A DNA stretch of 64,000 nt from Acidobacteriota bacterium. Lineage in GTDB: Bacteria; Acidobacteriota; Terriglobia; Bryobacterales; Bryobacteraceae. Shown piece after piece: positions 27,500 to 36,470 of the stretch (position 1 is the first letter of the stretch; every line of letters starts with the position of its first letter). The notes beneath the pieces are model-generated. The model saw nothing but the letters and a program-made list of their open reading frames with translations, ran no database searches and had not been told where the DNA came from. The stretch spans positions 186,001 to 250,000 of the forward strand of contig JAFKEE010000016.1 in the NCBI GenBank assembly GCA_017307505.1. Reading direction: 5' to 3'. Position numbers and translations under genes: made by a program.

Positions 27500-29096
27500 G
27501 GATCTCGAAGATGGGCACGCCGTGGCGGTCGCTGATCACCTTGTACAGCTCGTCGCGGTAGCCTCGTTCGGCCGCGAAATCGAGCAGTTTCTTACGGACA
27601 CCAACGAACACCTCGTGGCCTTCGGTGTGAGTGACGAAAACGGTGGAGGGATCGGCCATATAGCGCTCCAGATGCTGGACGTTGAGCGGAGCGGGTAGGT
27701 CGATGACAATCGCGTCGCTGGTGCGATGGAACCCGATTTTTCCGTTGCCGTAGTACTCCACTTGCTGGGTGATGCCCCAATCCGTACCGAAGAACAGCTT
27801 GCCGGGCCGGCTGCCTATCTCGGCGACCAGCGGGCGGATCGCATCCGTCCAAACGACAGTAGGTCCGCAGGCGATGAAGTGGGCCAGGTAGGTGTTCAGG
27901 ACGGTCAGGTTGGAGACGACGCAGAGCAGCACGACGGCGGCGGCGATCCGGAAACCGCGGCGCGGCCAGCGGCGGCAGATCTCACCCACCATGAGGCCCG
28001 CCAGGATTTGCGGGATGGGCAGCAGCAGGACAGTATGGTGCGCGGAGCCCCCGGCGCTCTTCGTGACCAGCATCAGGATGTAGGTGAAGAGGCCACCCAG
28101 CACAAACAGAAGAGCGGCTTTACGATTTGGGCCGCCCCAGCAAAGGATGGGTGCGATGAGCAGCGCCAGGACGAGCAGGATGTGCTGCAGGCTGCTGCGC
28201 GGGTTGCCGAGCTTGCCGTTGAGGAAGAGCGGGACCTTCTCCCAGGATTTGAGGTTGAGGACCGGACCTTCCGGATCTTCGCGGACAATGTAGCCCATCA
28301 GGCCGCTGCCGTCCAGCGTGCGGTCGAGCATGACGAGCTTGTCGAGAGGGTGCTGCTCGTCCATCTCGGTGTTGGCGGTGATGGTGCGCAGTTTGTGGAT
28401 CTTGTTGTAGTACAGAAACGGTGCGGCTCCCAGAAGGAAGCCCAGGAGGACGGCCGCGAGGTGCCGCCGGTTTTTCGCCAGGGCCAGCAACCGGCGGGGG
28501 AACACCACCAGCAAAGCTACAGAGAATCCGCCCAGCAGCCAGATGAAGAGCGCCTTGTCCCAGAGCGCGAGGCCGGCACAGAGAGAGCCGGCAAACAACC
28601 AGCGCTGCCGCTGTTCGCCGCTGAAGCGCACAAAGCAGTAGATGGCTCCGGTGAAGAGGATGTGCTGCAGCGCCACGGGCCCCCAATCGAAAACATCGGT
28701 GAGCAGGAATAGCGCGTCCGTGGCGAGCAGAAGAGCCAGCAGGAAGGCGGTCTTCCAGCCGCTGAGCCGCTTCAGGATGAGATAGAGCAGGAAAACAGAG
28801 GCCCCGCCCATCAGGAGCACGGGGATGCGCAGCGTGGCATTACCGGCCCCGAAGAAGTGCAGGATGGGGGCGTAGATGGCGGCCTTGAGGGTGCCGATGT
28901 ATGTCATGAGCATAATGGGCACCTTCACGGCGCCGAACTTCATGGCGTACTCGACATACTGCGGGCTGTGGATCGACATGACGAAGAGCGTCTCGTCGTA
29001 CTGCGCGCCCGGATAGGGAAGGAAGACCAGGCCCAGGGCCAGGAACAGCCCGCAGGCGATGAGCCCGGCCAGATAAGGCAAAGATCTTTGAAACAT
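27483..29096 (-). CDS. GT39/ArnT-like integral membrane glycosyltransferase
   Basis: A 537-residue protein with about 10-12 membrane segments. The first periplasmic loop has PGAQYDETLFV, where Asp-Glu is the usual catalytic/metal acidic pair of GT39/GT83 enzymes that use polyprenyl-phosphate sugars. The family loop DVFDWGPVALQH follows. The C-terminal periplasmic region (from about 420) is soluble. It would transfer a sugar from a lipid carrier to a protein or lipid outside the membrane. The ATG at 29096 (MFQRSLPYLAG) lies 2 bases after the moaA stop. Confidence 0.82.
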   Translation of the reverse strand: MFQRSLPYLAGLIACGLFLALGLVFLPYPGAQYDETLFVMSIHSPQYVEYAMKFGAVKVPIMLMTYIGTLKAAIYAPILHFFGAGNATLRIPVLLMGGASVFLLYLILKRLSGWKTAFLLALLLATDALFLLTDVFDWGPVALQHILFTGAIYCFVRFSGEQRQRWLFAGSLCAGLALWDKALFIWLLGGFSVALLVVFPRRLLALAKNRRHLAAVLLGFLLGAAPFLYYNKIHKLRTITANTEMDEQHPLDKLVMLDRTLDGSGLMGYIVREDPEGPVLNLKSWEKVPLFLNGKLGNPRSSLQHILLVLALLIAPILCWGGPNRKAALLFVLGGLFTYILMLVTKSAGGSAHHTVLLLPIPQILAGLMVGEICRRWPRRGFRIAAAVVLLCVVSNLTVLNTYLAHFIACGPTVVWTDAIRPLVAEIGSRPGKLFFGTDWGITQQVEYYGNGKIGFHRTSDAIVIDLPAPLNVQHLERYMADPSTVFVTHTEGHEVFVGVRKKLLDFAAERGYRDELYKVISDRHGVPIFEIHEFRK

Positions 29097-29098
29097 TA

Positions 29099-30103
29099 CT
29101 ACCCGCCGATGGAATACATGGGCCGAGGCGGAGCGACGAACTTCGCGGTGTTGATCTCGTGGCCCTGCCACTTCGCCCACACCACGTCACGGATCACCTG
29201 CCGGATGGCATCGTCCCCGGCACCCTCACGCAACAGGCCCTTCACGTCAGTCTCTTCAATCGCAAACAGGCAGTATCGCAGCTTTCCATCCGAAGTGATG
29301 CGGAGGCGGTTGCAGTTGAGGCAGAACGGCCGGCTGACCGAGGCGATGAAGCCGATGACGCCGCCGCCATCCTTCCAGCGATACTCCAGCGCCGGGGCAC
29401 GGGGGTCGGGATCGGGCATGACTTCCAGGGGTCCGATACCGGCTTCCAGCAGTCCGATCATCTCGTCGGTGAGCAGCACCTTGCGGTGGTCCCACAAACC
29501 CTGGGCGTCCAGGGGCATGAATTCGATGTAGCGGATCTCGATGCCGCGTTCGCGTCCGAAGCGGGCCAGCGGCACGATGTCGGCCTCGACCAGGTTTTTG
29601 ACGGCGACGGCGTTGATCTTGATGGGCCCGAAGCCTAACTGCTGGGCGCGATCGATGCCGGCCAGGACGCGCGGCAGGTCGTCGCGGCGCGTGATCTGGT
29701 GGAAGCGCTCGCGGTCGAGTGTGTCGAGGTGAACGTTCAGACGCCGGAGTCCGGCAGCGTAGAGCGCCTCGGCCTGTTCGGCAAGCAGGACGCCGTTGGT
29801 GGTAAGTGCGATGTCCTTGACGCCTTCGATAGCGGTGAGTTTCTTAACAAGAACCGGCAGATCCTTGCGGACCAGCGGCTCGCCACCTGTAATGCGGATC
29901 TTGTTGACGCCCAGGGAGACGGCGACGCGGGCGAAGTGCTCGATTTCCTCGAACGTGAGGATCTCTGAGCGCTGCAGGAACTGGACGCCCTCTTCGGGCA
30001 TGCAATAAAAGCACCGGATGTTGCAGCGGTCGGTGACGCTGATGCGCAGGTTGTCGTGGACGCGCCCGAACGTATCGATGAGAGGTGTGGACGCGGGCAT
30101 CAT
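29099..30103 (-). CDS. moaA: GTP 3',8-cyclase MoaA (molybdenum cofactor step 1)
   Basis: A 334-residue radical-SAM enzyme that converts GTP to the 3',8-cyclo intermediate of molybdopterin. The SAM cluster is CNIRCFYC (Cys-27, 31, 34). The second cluster lies in FCLNCNRLRITSDGKLRYCLF. The C-terminus ends in the essential Gly-Gly (MYSIGG). GGEPL is the usual SAM-binding loop. GGGA lies before the ATG. It follows nadA by 15 bases and precedes GT39 by 2. None of the other moa genes is here. A lone modA lies 24 kb away, so molybdenum use is likely in this organism. Confidence 0.96.
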   Translation of the reverse strand: MMPASTPLIDTFGRVHDNLRISVTDRCNIRCFYCMPEEGVQFLQRSEILTFEEIEHFARVAVSLGVNKIRITGGEPLVRKDLPVLVKKLTAIEGVKDIALTTNGVLLAEQAEALYAAGLRRLNVHLDTLDRERFHQITRRDDLPRVLAGIDRAQQLGFGPIKINAVAVKNLVEADIVPLARFGRERGIEIRYIEFMPLDAQGLWDHRKVLLTDEMIGLLEAGIGPLEVMPDPDPRAPALEYRWKDGGGVIGFIASVSRPFCLNCNRLRITSDGKLRYCLFAIEETDVKGLLREGAGDDAIRQVIRDVVWAKWQGHEINTAKFVAPPRPMYSIGG

Positions 30104-30118
30104 CGGGATCCCTTTCGC

Positions 30119-31048
30119 TTAGCGCAGGGCGAGCATGCGTTCTACGGGGCGCCGCGCGCGTTCCATCAGGTCGGCGGTGAGTTCCACGCGCGGGGTGAGG
30201 TCGCGCAGGCAGTCACGCAACTTCTCCAGGGTATTGCGCTTCATGTAGGGGCATTCGCTGCAGTTGCACTGCTCGTTGGCCACGAAGTGGAAGGTCTTTT
30301 CCGGCGCCAGGCGTTCCAGGGAATGGCGGACGCCGCTCTCCGTCATGATGATGAACTCGTCATGTGGGTGCTTCACGCACCAGTCAATGATGGCGGAGGT
30401 GGAGCCGATAAAGTCGGCCAGGCGCAGGACATCGGCCGGGCATTCGGGGTGGGCGGCGACCAGTGCGGTGGGGTGTTCCGCCTTGGCGGAAGTGACGCGC
30501 CGGGCAGGGAAGGTGGCGTGAACAATGCAGGCGCCCTGCCAGATCTTCATGTTCTCTCGGCCGGTCTGCTGCTTTACGTAGTTGCCCAGATTGATATCGG
30601 GCAGGAAGAGAATGGGTTGGCTGGCCGGAATCGAGTTGACCACCTGGACCGCGTTGCGCGAGGTGCAGAGGATGTCGCTTTCCGCCTTCACCTCGACAGA
30701 GGTGTTGATGTAGCTGACAATGGCGTGGTCCGGATGGCGGTGTTTCCAGGCCTTGAGTTGATCGGCCGGGCAGGAGTCCACCAGGCTACAGCCGGCTTCC
30801 CGGTCGGGCACCACAACAATCCGGTCCGGGTTGAGCACCTTGGCGGTTTCGGCCATGAACCAGACGCCGCAAAAGACGATCACGTCGCCCTCGAACTGCT
30901 CAGCTTTCCGGGCAAGTTCCAGGCTGTCGCCAATCGAGTCGGCCAGTTCCTGGATCTCCGATTCCTGGTAGTGATGCGCGAGCAGGATCGCCTTGCGATC
31001 GCGCTTCAGGTCCAGAATCTCTTCCGCAATAGTGTTGGTTGCCAGCAT
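30119..31048 (-). CDS. nadA: quinolinate synthase NadA
   Basis: A 309-residue [4Fe-4S] enzyme that condenses iminoaspartate with dihydroxyacetone phosphate to quinolinate for NAD synthesis. The three expected cluster cysteines are found in EAGCSLVDSC (Cys-87), AAHPECPADV, and QCNCSECPYM. Other family segments are LAHHYQESEIQELAD and VFCGVWFMAETAKVLNP. It is the first gene of the operon with moaA, a GT39 enzyme and smr. nadB and nadC are not present in this window. Confidence 0.96.
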   Translation of the reverse strand: MLATNTIAEEILDLKRDRKAILLAHHYQESEIQELADSIGDSLELARKAEQFEGDVIVFCGVWFMAETAKVLNPDRIVVVPDREAGCSLVDSCPADQLKAWKHRHPDHAIVSYINTSVEVKAESDILCTSRNAVQVVNSIPASQPILFLPDINLGNYVKQQTGRENMKIWQGACIVHATFPARRVTSAKAEHPTALVAAHPECPADVLRLADFIGSTSAIIDWCVKHPHDEFIIMTESGVRHSLERLAPEKTFHFVANEQCNCSECPYMKRNTLEKLRDCLRDLTPRVELTADLMERARRPVERMLALR

Positions 31049-31246
31049 GGGCGTGATCTGCCCCTATTGTATCAACCGATTCCCACATGGGCAGGGTGTC
31101 TGGCCCGGACAGCCCCAAAGTACCATAGGACGCCCATGTCCTATTTTCGGGACAATCTGTCCACGCCGCCCGTGTCTGGATCTAACCCCAGAAGAGTACT
31201 ATATATATAAATCAATAGCTTACAGCCATCAATCGATAGGCATACT

Positions 31247-31263
31247 TGGCCCGGAACGTGCCC
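31247..31263 (+). promoter_or_regulatory. possible sigma-54 (-24/-12) site at the cpaE-like gene
   Basis: TTGGCCCGGAACGTGCC agrees with YTGGCACGRNNNTTGCW at 11 of 14 defined positions and keeps the GG-N10-GC spacing. Transcription would begin near 31273, only a couple of bases before the ATG, so the message would be leaderless. That weakens the case. An AT-rich stretch at 31200-31215 may hold the real promoter. Confidence 0.3.
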
Positions 31264-31274
31264 TGTTTCCGGAC

Positions 31275-32456
31275 ATGAGTACCGGACCATTGCGTGTCGT
31301 GCTGATTGCTCCACATCCGGTGATGGCCGCGGAACTCCGCGCCCGGTTTCTTGAGGAGGTGGGATTCGAGGTCGTTACCGTCCTTGAATCCTATCCGGGC
31401 GTGGAACGGCTGAGGTTAACTCTCTCTCATTTCCAGCCCGACTGCATCTACATGCAATGCGATGATCTGCCCTCCAGTCTGGATCTGCTCCAAACCTTGA
31501 GGGAAGAGGAGTTCGGTGCGCCGGTTGTGGCCTGTGCGATGCGGCATCAGGCGAATCCGGTGATCGATCTTCTGCATGGCGGCGCTTTCGACTATCTGCA
31601 CCTTCCCTTCGACCAGTTTTCCTTCCGGGAGGTGGCGCAGCGAGTGGAGACCCGGTGTCCCCGGAACTTAGAGAACTTTCTCCTGAATGGCGCCCGGGTT
31701 GTCGGCTTTACCAGTAGTAAGCCCGGCTCAGGCGCCACAACCCTTGCCACGCAGACCGCCTTCGCTTTGCGGCGTCTGAGCGGCAAGCGTGTCCTGTCTA
31801 TCGACCTCAACCTGCTCTCCGGCACTTCCTCGGGCTGGGCGGAAGCCATGGTTCAACCGTTTGACGTGGTGGATGCGGTGGCGGCGCTGCCTGCGGGCAC
31901 ACATTGCTTCAGCGAGCTCATCCGGTTCAACGGCGTGAGCATGCTGCCTGCCCCGGCCATCCCGGAAACCGACTCGGTGCCGGCCACCGAGATTCGCGCC
32001 CTGCTCGAACTCGCGCGGCAATGTTTCGACTGGATCGTGGTCGACCTGCCCTGCGCCGCGGCTCCCGAGACGCTGGCCGTCGCAACGCTGCTGGACGATA
32101 TCGTCGTCGTCACCACCCCGGAACTGGCCAGTCTGAATACGCTCCAGCGAAATACGCAGTTGCTCTACGCCGCCGGTGTTGAACCGGCCTCCCTCCATGT
32201 CGCCCTCAACCGGACTTCCAGGCGGGATCCGCTGCAACCGGAGGCCATCTCGGCAGCCTTGAAACTGCAACTTTCGTGGGTGCTTCCCAATGACTTCTTC
32301 AGTTTGCAAGCCGCCGGCCAGCTAGGCCTGACCGGAGAGAGCGCCCTCGCACTGGCGGTGCGGAAGATGGCCACGGATTTCTGCGGAACGCCAAGGCCCG
32401 CCACTGTCGATGCCGGCGAACTGGTTGGCGAAGAGAGACTTGCGCTGGCAAGCTGA
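31275..32456 (+). CDS. CpaE-like pilus-assembly ATPase (MinD/ParA superfamily)
   Basis: A 393-residue protein. Residues 1-125 form a receiver-like fold (LRVVLIAPHPVMAAELRARF, DYLHLPFDQFSF) without a clear phosphorylation Asp, typical for CpaE. Residues about 140-360 are the MinD/ParA ATPase part: GFTSSKPGSGATTLATQ is the deviant P-loop in which the usual second Lys is replaced, and LSIDLNLLSG and WIVVDLPCA follow. CpaE localises type IVc/Tad pilus machinery. No other tad/cpa gene is adjacent, so the partners must be elsewhere. The start ATG has no clear ribosome-binding site. Confidence 0.82.
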   Translation: MSTGPLRVVLIAPHPVMAAELRARFLEEVGFEVVTVLESYPGVERLRLTLSHFQPDCIYMQCDDLPSSLDLLQTLREEEFGAPVVACAMRHQANPVIDLLHGGAFDYLHLPFDQFSFREVAQRVETRCPRNLENFLLNGARVVGFTSSKPGSGATTLATQTAFALRRLSGKRVLSIDLNLLSGTSSGWAEAMVQPFDVVDAVAALPAGTHCFSELIRFNGVSMLPAPAIPETDSVPATEIRALLELARQCFDWIVVDLPCAAAPETLAVATLLDDIVVVTTPELASLNTLQRNTQLLYAAGVEPASLHVALNRTSRRDPLQPEAISAALKLQLSWVLPNDFFSLQAAGQLGLTGESALALAVRKMATDFCGTPRPATVDAGELVGEERLALAS

Positions 32457-32459
32457 CGG

Positions 32460-33338
32460 CTAGTGCTTCTCGATGTCGCGGTGCGCCACTTTGGTGGCAT
32501 ACCCGGCCTTGCCCAGCCTCTTATTGATCTCCTCCGCCATCATGACGGAACGGTGCTGTCCGCCCGTACACCCGATCGAGATCGTCAGGTAGCTCTTGCC
32601 CTCGGCCGTGTAGTGAGGCATCAGGTAGAGCAGCAGGCTGGAGATGCGCTCCATGAACTCTACAGTCTGGGGAAAGCTGCGGATGTAGCGCGCGACGCCG
32701 GAGTTCTTGCCTGTCAGGTGTTTGAATTCCGGGATGTAGTTGGGATTGGGCAGAAACCGCACGTCGAAGACAAGATCACTCTCCGGCGGGACGCCGTGGC
32801 GGAAACCGAAGCTCATGACGTAGATGCGGAGCTTTGCTTCTTCTGAGGCGCCGAAATTCTCAATGATGCGTTTCCTGAGCTGATGAACATTCAGCTCAGA
32901 GGTATTGATGACGTGGTCAGCCAGCGCACGGATGGGCTCAAGCGTGCGGCGTTCCGCCCTGACGTTGCGCAGGACGCTGCGGTCGCCGCCCAGCGGGTGG
33001 GGGCGGCGGGTTTCGCTGTAGCGCCGGACCAGCGAGTCGTCGTCGGCGTCGAGAAAGATCAGGCGCGTCGAGATGCTGCGCCGGATCTTGGCGAAGACGT
33101 CCGGAAACTGCTGCAACTGCTCGCGTTCCCGGATGTCGACCACCAGCGCGGCGCGCCGGATGTTGGGTGAATCGCGCGTCAGTTCCGCAAACTTAGGAAT
33201 AAGGCCGAGGGGGAGATTATCAACGGAATAGTAGCCGTGATCCTCCAGCGTTTTGAGCACAGTTCCCTTGCCCGAGCCGCTGAGACCAGTGATAATCACC
33301 AGTTCGGGCTGTTGATCCCGCTTCGGTTGCTCTCCCAC
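32460..33338 (-). CDS. rapZ: RNase adapter protein RapZ
   Basis: A 292-residue P-loop protein (YvcJ family). Walker A is ITGLSGSGKGTVLKTLED and a Walker-B-like segment is LIFLDADDDSLVRRYSETRRPHPL. The C-terminal domain has MSFGFRHGVPPESDLVFDVRFLPNP cut over its strands and ISIGCTGGQHRSV, which bind a small-RNA or metabolite in studied members. In enterobacteria it controls decay of the GlmZ/GlmY RNAs and so glucosamine-6-phosphate synthesis. Elsewhere the role is less clear. It ends the lptCA-lptB-rpoN-hpf-rapZ group, an order close to that in Enterobacteria but without ptsN. Confidence 0.95.
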   Translation of the reverse strand: MGEQPKRDQQPELVIITGLSGSGKGTVLKTLEDHGYYSVDNLPLGLIPKFAELTRDSPNIRRAALVVDIREREQLQQFPDVFAKIRRSISTRLIFLDADDDSLVRRYSETRRPHPLGGDRSVLRNVRAERRTLEPIRALADHVINTSELNVHQLRKRIIENFGASEEAKLRIYVMSFGFRHGVPPESDLVFDVRFLPNPNYIPEFKHLTGKNSGVARYIRSFPQTVEFMERISSLLLYLMPHYTAEGKSYLTISIGCTGGQHRSVMMAEEINKRLGKAGYATKVAHRDIEKH

Positions 33339-33369
33339 TCGTCCTTACTTAACCCCTTGTTTCTATGCC

Positions 33370-33948
33370 CTAGGCCTCGACCAGATCCACCTTCCCGTCG
33401 CGGCGGCGTATGAGGACGCTCACCTTGTCGGTCTCGGAATCGCGATAGACCATATAGTCGCGATCCTCTTCCATGGCGATCATCGCCTCGTCCACGGTCA
33501 TCGGCTTTCCGCTGGCTTTGCCGTTCGCCTTCACCACTTTGGATGGCTTGGACTTCACGGGCTTGGCCTTGACTGCCTTGGCAGGCGGCTTGGCGGCCGA
33601 GGCGACAACCAGCGGTTCAGCGATCTCGGCTGGGGTCCGCTTGGTGCCATCGCGCTTGGTATCGCGCCACTTTTCGCGATTCTTCAGAGCTTGTTTTTCG
33701 ACCTTCTCGACAGCCTCCATGGTGGCTGCGAACTGGTCGGTCGCCGCTCCGGCGCCGACCAGCGTATGGTCATAGAAGTTGACACGTACCTCCGCGTGCT
33801 GCAAGTGGCGTTGGACGCTCAAGATGACTTGAGCTTCCTTTTCTCCACGGCGCTCCAACAGCTTGGAGAGCCGTGAAAACGCCACGGCGAGCTTACGCTC
33901 CTGCGACGGATTCAGCTTGTCCTGCTTGCCAGTAAAGGTGATTTTCAT
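33370..33948 (-). CDS. hpf: long-form ribosome hibernation promoting factor
   Basis: A 192-residue protein. Residues 1-100 are the HPF/RaiA domain (MKITFTGKQDKLNPSQERKL, AEVRVNFYDHTLVGAGAATD) that sits in the decoding centre of idle ribosomes. A Lys/Ala/Pro linker (about 105-150) leads to the long-form C-terminal domain (MTVDEAMIAMEEDRDYMVYRDSET) that joins two 30S subunits into 100S dimers. It lies between rpoN and rapZ, the position hpf holds in many Gram-negative bacteria. Confidence 0.94.
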   Translation of the reverse strand: MKITFTGKQDKLNPSQERKLAVAFSRLSKLLERRGEKEAQVILSVQRHLQHAEVRVNFYDHTLVGAGAATDQFAATMEAVEKVEKQALKNREKWRDTKRDGTKRTPAEIAEPLVVASAAKPPAKAVKAKPVKSKPSKVVKANGKASGKPMTVDEAMIAMEEDRDYMVYRDSETDKVSVLIRRRDGKVDLVEA

Positions 33949-34003
33949 GGCCGTGCCTTTCTCCTTCGCCCATTCATCGATCGCGGGAGGAAGAAACTGT
34001 AGC

Positions 34004-35581
34004 TTAGTTCCGGACCCGGCGATGGTGGGTGGAGGGAATCTTCATGTCCTCGCGGTACTTGGCCACCGTGCGGCGCGTGACCTGAATGCCCTGTGCCTGC
34101 AGCTTGGCGGCAATCTGGTCGTCGGTGAGAGGTTTTGCGGAGTCTTCTTCCTCAATCATTTTCTTCACCATGCGCTTTAGGGTTTGTAGCGGAATGCCGC
34201 CGCCCGAGGGCCCCTGCACGGCCTCTGAAAAGAAGAATCTCAATTCAAAGACACCCTGCGGGGTGTGGGCATATTTGCCGGCAACCGCCCGGCTGACCGT
34301 CGAGGGATGGACGCCGATCTCTTCAGCGACGTCCTTGATCATCATGGGCCGCAGCTCGTCGATCCCGTCTTCCAGGAACTCCGTCTGGCGGCGTACGATG
34401 CTCTGGCAGACCTTCAGAATGGTCTGCTTGCGTTGTTCGATGTTGCGGATCAGCTGCAGAGCCGACTGGAAGCGCTCCTTGATGTAGTTGCGCGTGTCCT
34501 TGTCGGGCTCCTGCTCCCGGTCGAGCAGCCGGCGATAGCCGCCATTCAACCGCAGCTGGGGCAGATCCTCGTCGCTGATCTGGATGACGTAGTCGTCACC
34601 ATCCTTGAAAATGTAGACATCCGGCTCGACCTGGCGGGCACCGGGACCGGAATAGCGGATGCCCGGCTTGGGATCGAGGTGGCGGATGACCTCGAGGGCG
34701 ATCTGGATATGCTCCAGGGGCCGGCCCAACAGACGGGCGAGTTCCTTAACGCTCTTTGACTCGACCAGTTTCAGGTGGTCCTTGACGATCTGCCAGGCGA
34801 CACCGTCTTTTCCGTTGCGGCTTTCCAGCTGAAGCAGCAGGCATTCCTGCAGGGAACGGGCGGCGATGCCGGCCGGTTCCAGGCACTGAACCTCCTCGAG
34901 GGCTGCCTCGAGATTGTCCATCGTGTAGCCTTCGGTCTCGGCGATTTCGTCCAGCGAGATGCAAAGGTAACCCGTGTCGTCAAGATTTCCGATGATGGCA
35001 TCGGCCGCGTCCCTGACCTCCGGATCCATGATGAGCAGGGCCAGTTGCTGGCGGAGATGCTCGGTCAGGGTGACCGGCGAGGAAAGAAACGTCTCGAACG
35101 AGGGCTTGTCTGAGTCCTCGGAAGCGGGCGAGCGGAAGCCCGGATCCATCCACTCGTCGAAATAGTTGCCGAAGTCGATCTGCTCAAACGGATCGACCGC
35201 CTGGGCGGCATCGGTGGAGACCTGCGTGTCGTAGTCCGCCGCGGCCTGGGCGGCAGGCTCGGTGGTTTCCGGGGCATCGAAGCCGTCGGAGTCGCCCTCG
35301 TAGGTGGCGGCAGCGGCGTCCTTCGTCACCTGGAGGACCGCCGCGTCGGACGGCGCCGGGTCGCGTTCCAGTTCCAGCAGGGACTGTACTTCGGCAGGGG
35401 TCAGGTCTTCCCCGATCTCCCCGGTGTCTTCCAACACGGGGTTCTCGGCGATTTCCTGGGCGATCATTTCACGCAGCTCCAGCCGATTCAACTGGAGTAC
35501 CGTCACCATCTGGACAAGCCCAGGAGTGAGGATCTGTTTCTGCTTGACCGCGAGCTGAAGTCTCGGAGAGAGCAGGCTCAT
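34004..35581 (-). CDS. rpoN: RNA polymerase sigma-54 factor RpoN
   Basis: A 525-residue sigma factor. Region I at the N-terminus is Gln/Leu-rich (LQLAVKQKQILTPGLVQMVTVLQLNRLEL). An unusually long acidic region II runs from about 60 to 150. The core-binding region III contains the usual DDTGYLCISLDEIAE. A helix-turn-helix IGVHPSTVSRAVAGKY and the RpoN box TRRTVAKYRE near the end recognise the -12/-24 elements. All parts are intact. Its gene lies in the lpt cluster. A sigma-54 activator is encoded at about 13 kb. Confidence 0.97.
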   Translation of the reverse strand: MSLLSPRLQLAVKQKQILTPGLVQMVTVLQLNRLELREMIAQEIAENPVLEDTGEIGEDLTPAEVQSLLELERDPAPSDAAVLQVTKDAAAATYEGDSDGFDAPETTEPAAQAAADYDTQVSTDAAQAVDPFEQIDFGNYFDEWMDPGFRSPASEDSDKPSFETFLSSPVTLTEHLRQQLALLIMDPEVRDAADAIIGNLDDTGYLCISLDEIAETEGYTMDNLEAALEEVQCLEPAGIAARSLQECLLLQLESRNGKDGVAWQIVKDHLKLVESKSVKELARLLGRPLEHIQIALEVIRHLDPKPGIRYSGPGARQVEPDVYIFKDGDDYVIQISDEDLPQLRLNGGYRRLLDREQEPDKDTRNYIKERFQSALQLIRNIEQRKQTILKVCQSIVRRQTEFLEDGIDELRPMMIKDVAEEIGVHPSTVSRAVAGKYAHTPQGVFELRFFFSEAVQGPSGGGIPLQTLKRMVKKMIEEEDSAKPLTDDQIAAKLQAQGIQVTRRTVAKYREDMKIPSTHHRRVRN

Positions 35582-35644
35582 CTGAACCTCATCATAGCGC
35601 AGAGGCCCGGTAAGTCCAGCCTTTTCGCCCGGCCTGCCCGAAGG

Positions 35645-36400
35645 CTAAGAGCCGAGCTCGAAGCCCTCTCCAAGGTAGATCCGGCGGACATCGGGATCCA
35701 TGGCGAGGGCTGAGGGGGTGCCGGCACGGAAGATGCGGCCGTTGTTGATGATGTAGGCGCGGTCCGTGACAGCCAGCGTTTCCCGTACGTTATGGTCAGT
35801 TATCAGGATGCCGATGCCGTTCTTCTTTAGGTCTGAGATGATGCGCTGGAGTTCCAGGACCTGAATGGGGTCGATGCCGGAGAACGGTTCATCCAGCAGC
35901 AGGAATTGAGGATTGATCGCCAGCGAACGGGCGATTTCCACGCGGCGCCGCTCGCCGCCGGAGAGCATGTAGCCCTTGTTCTTCCGGACGTGTTCCAGAC
36001 CCATCTGCTCCAGCAGAAGTTCAAGCCGCTCGCGGCGCTCCCGGCCGGAGATGGGCAGTGTCTCGAGGATGGCGAGCAGGTTCTCCTCGACGGACAGCTT
36101 ACGGAACACCGAGGGTTCCTGCGGCAGGTAGCTGATGCCGACCCGCGCCCGCTCATACATGGCCAGGGGCGTAATCTCCTGATTTTCCAGATAGATGCGG
36201 CCGGAATCGGGGCTGACCAAACCGACAATCATGTAGAACGATGTCGTCTTGCCTGCGCCATTGGGGCCCAGCAGGCCCACTACTTCGCCCATTTCCACAG
36301 AGACCGAAACGCTATCCACGACCCGGCGGCCACGATAGGTTTTCGAGATCTCTTCCGTGCGAAGCGTGCGGCGCAGGTCGCCGTTTCCGTTGTTGCCCAC
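35645..36400 (-). CDS. lptB: lipopolysaccharide export ABC transporter ATPase LptB
   Basis: A 251-residue ATPase that drives extraction of LPS from the inner membrane with LptFG (not in this window). Motifs are Walker [16 protein letters not shown], the Q-loop, signature [16 protein letters not shown], Walker [14 protein letters not shown] and the switch His in [12 protein letters not shown]. Length and sequence fit LptB rather than a general ABC ATPase. It lies between the LptC-LptA fusion and rpoN, with short gaps. Confidence 0.95.
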   Translation of the reverse strand: MGNNGNGDLRRTLRTEEISKTYRGRRVVDSVSVSVEMGEVVGLLGPNGAGKTTSFYMIVGLVSPDSGRIYLENQEITPLAMYERARVGISYLPQEPSVFRKLSVEENLLAILETLPISGRERRERLELLLEQMGLEHVRKNKGYMLSGGERRRVEIARSLAINPQFLLLDEPFSGIDPIQVLELQRIISDLKKNGIGILITDHNVRETLAVTDRAYIINNGRIFRAGTPSALAMDPDVRRIYLGEGFELGS

Positions 36401-36470
36401 TACCTGTATTATCCACGAAGGTCCGGCAAAAGACTCTGCCGGCGGGTGATTTGCTGCAGCGGAGAGGCTG

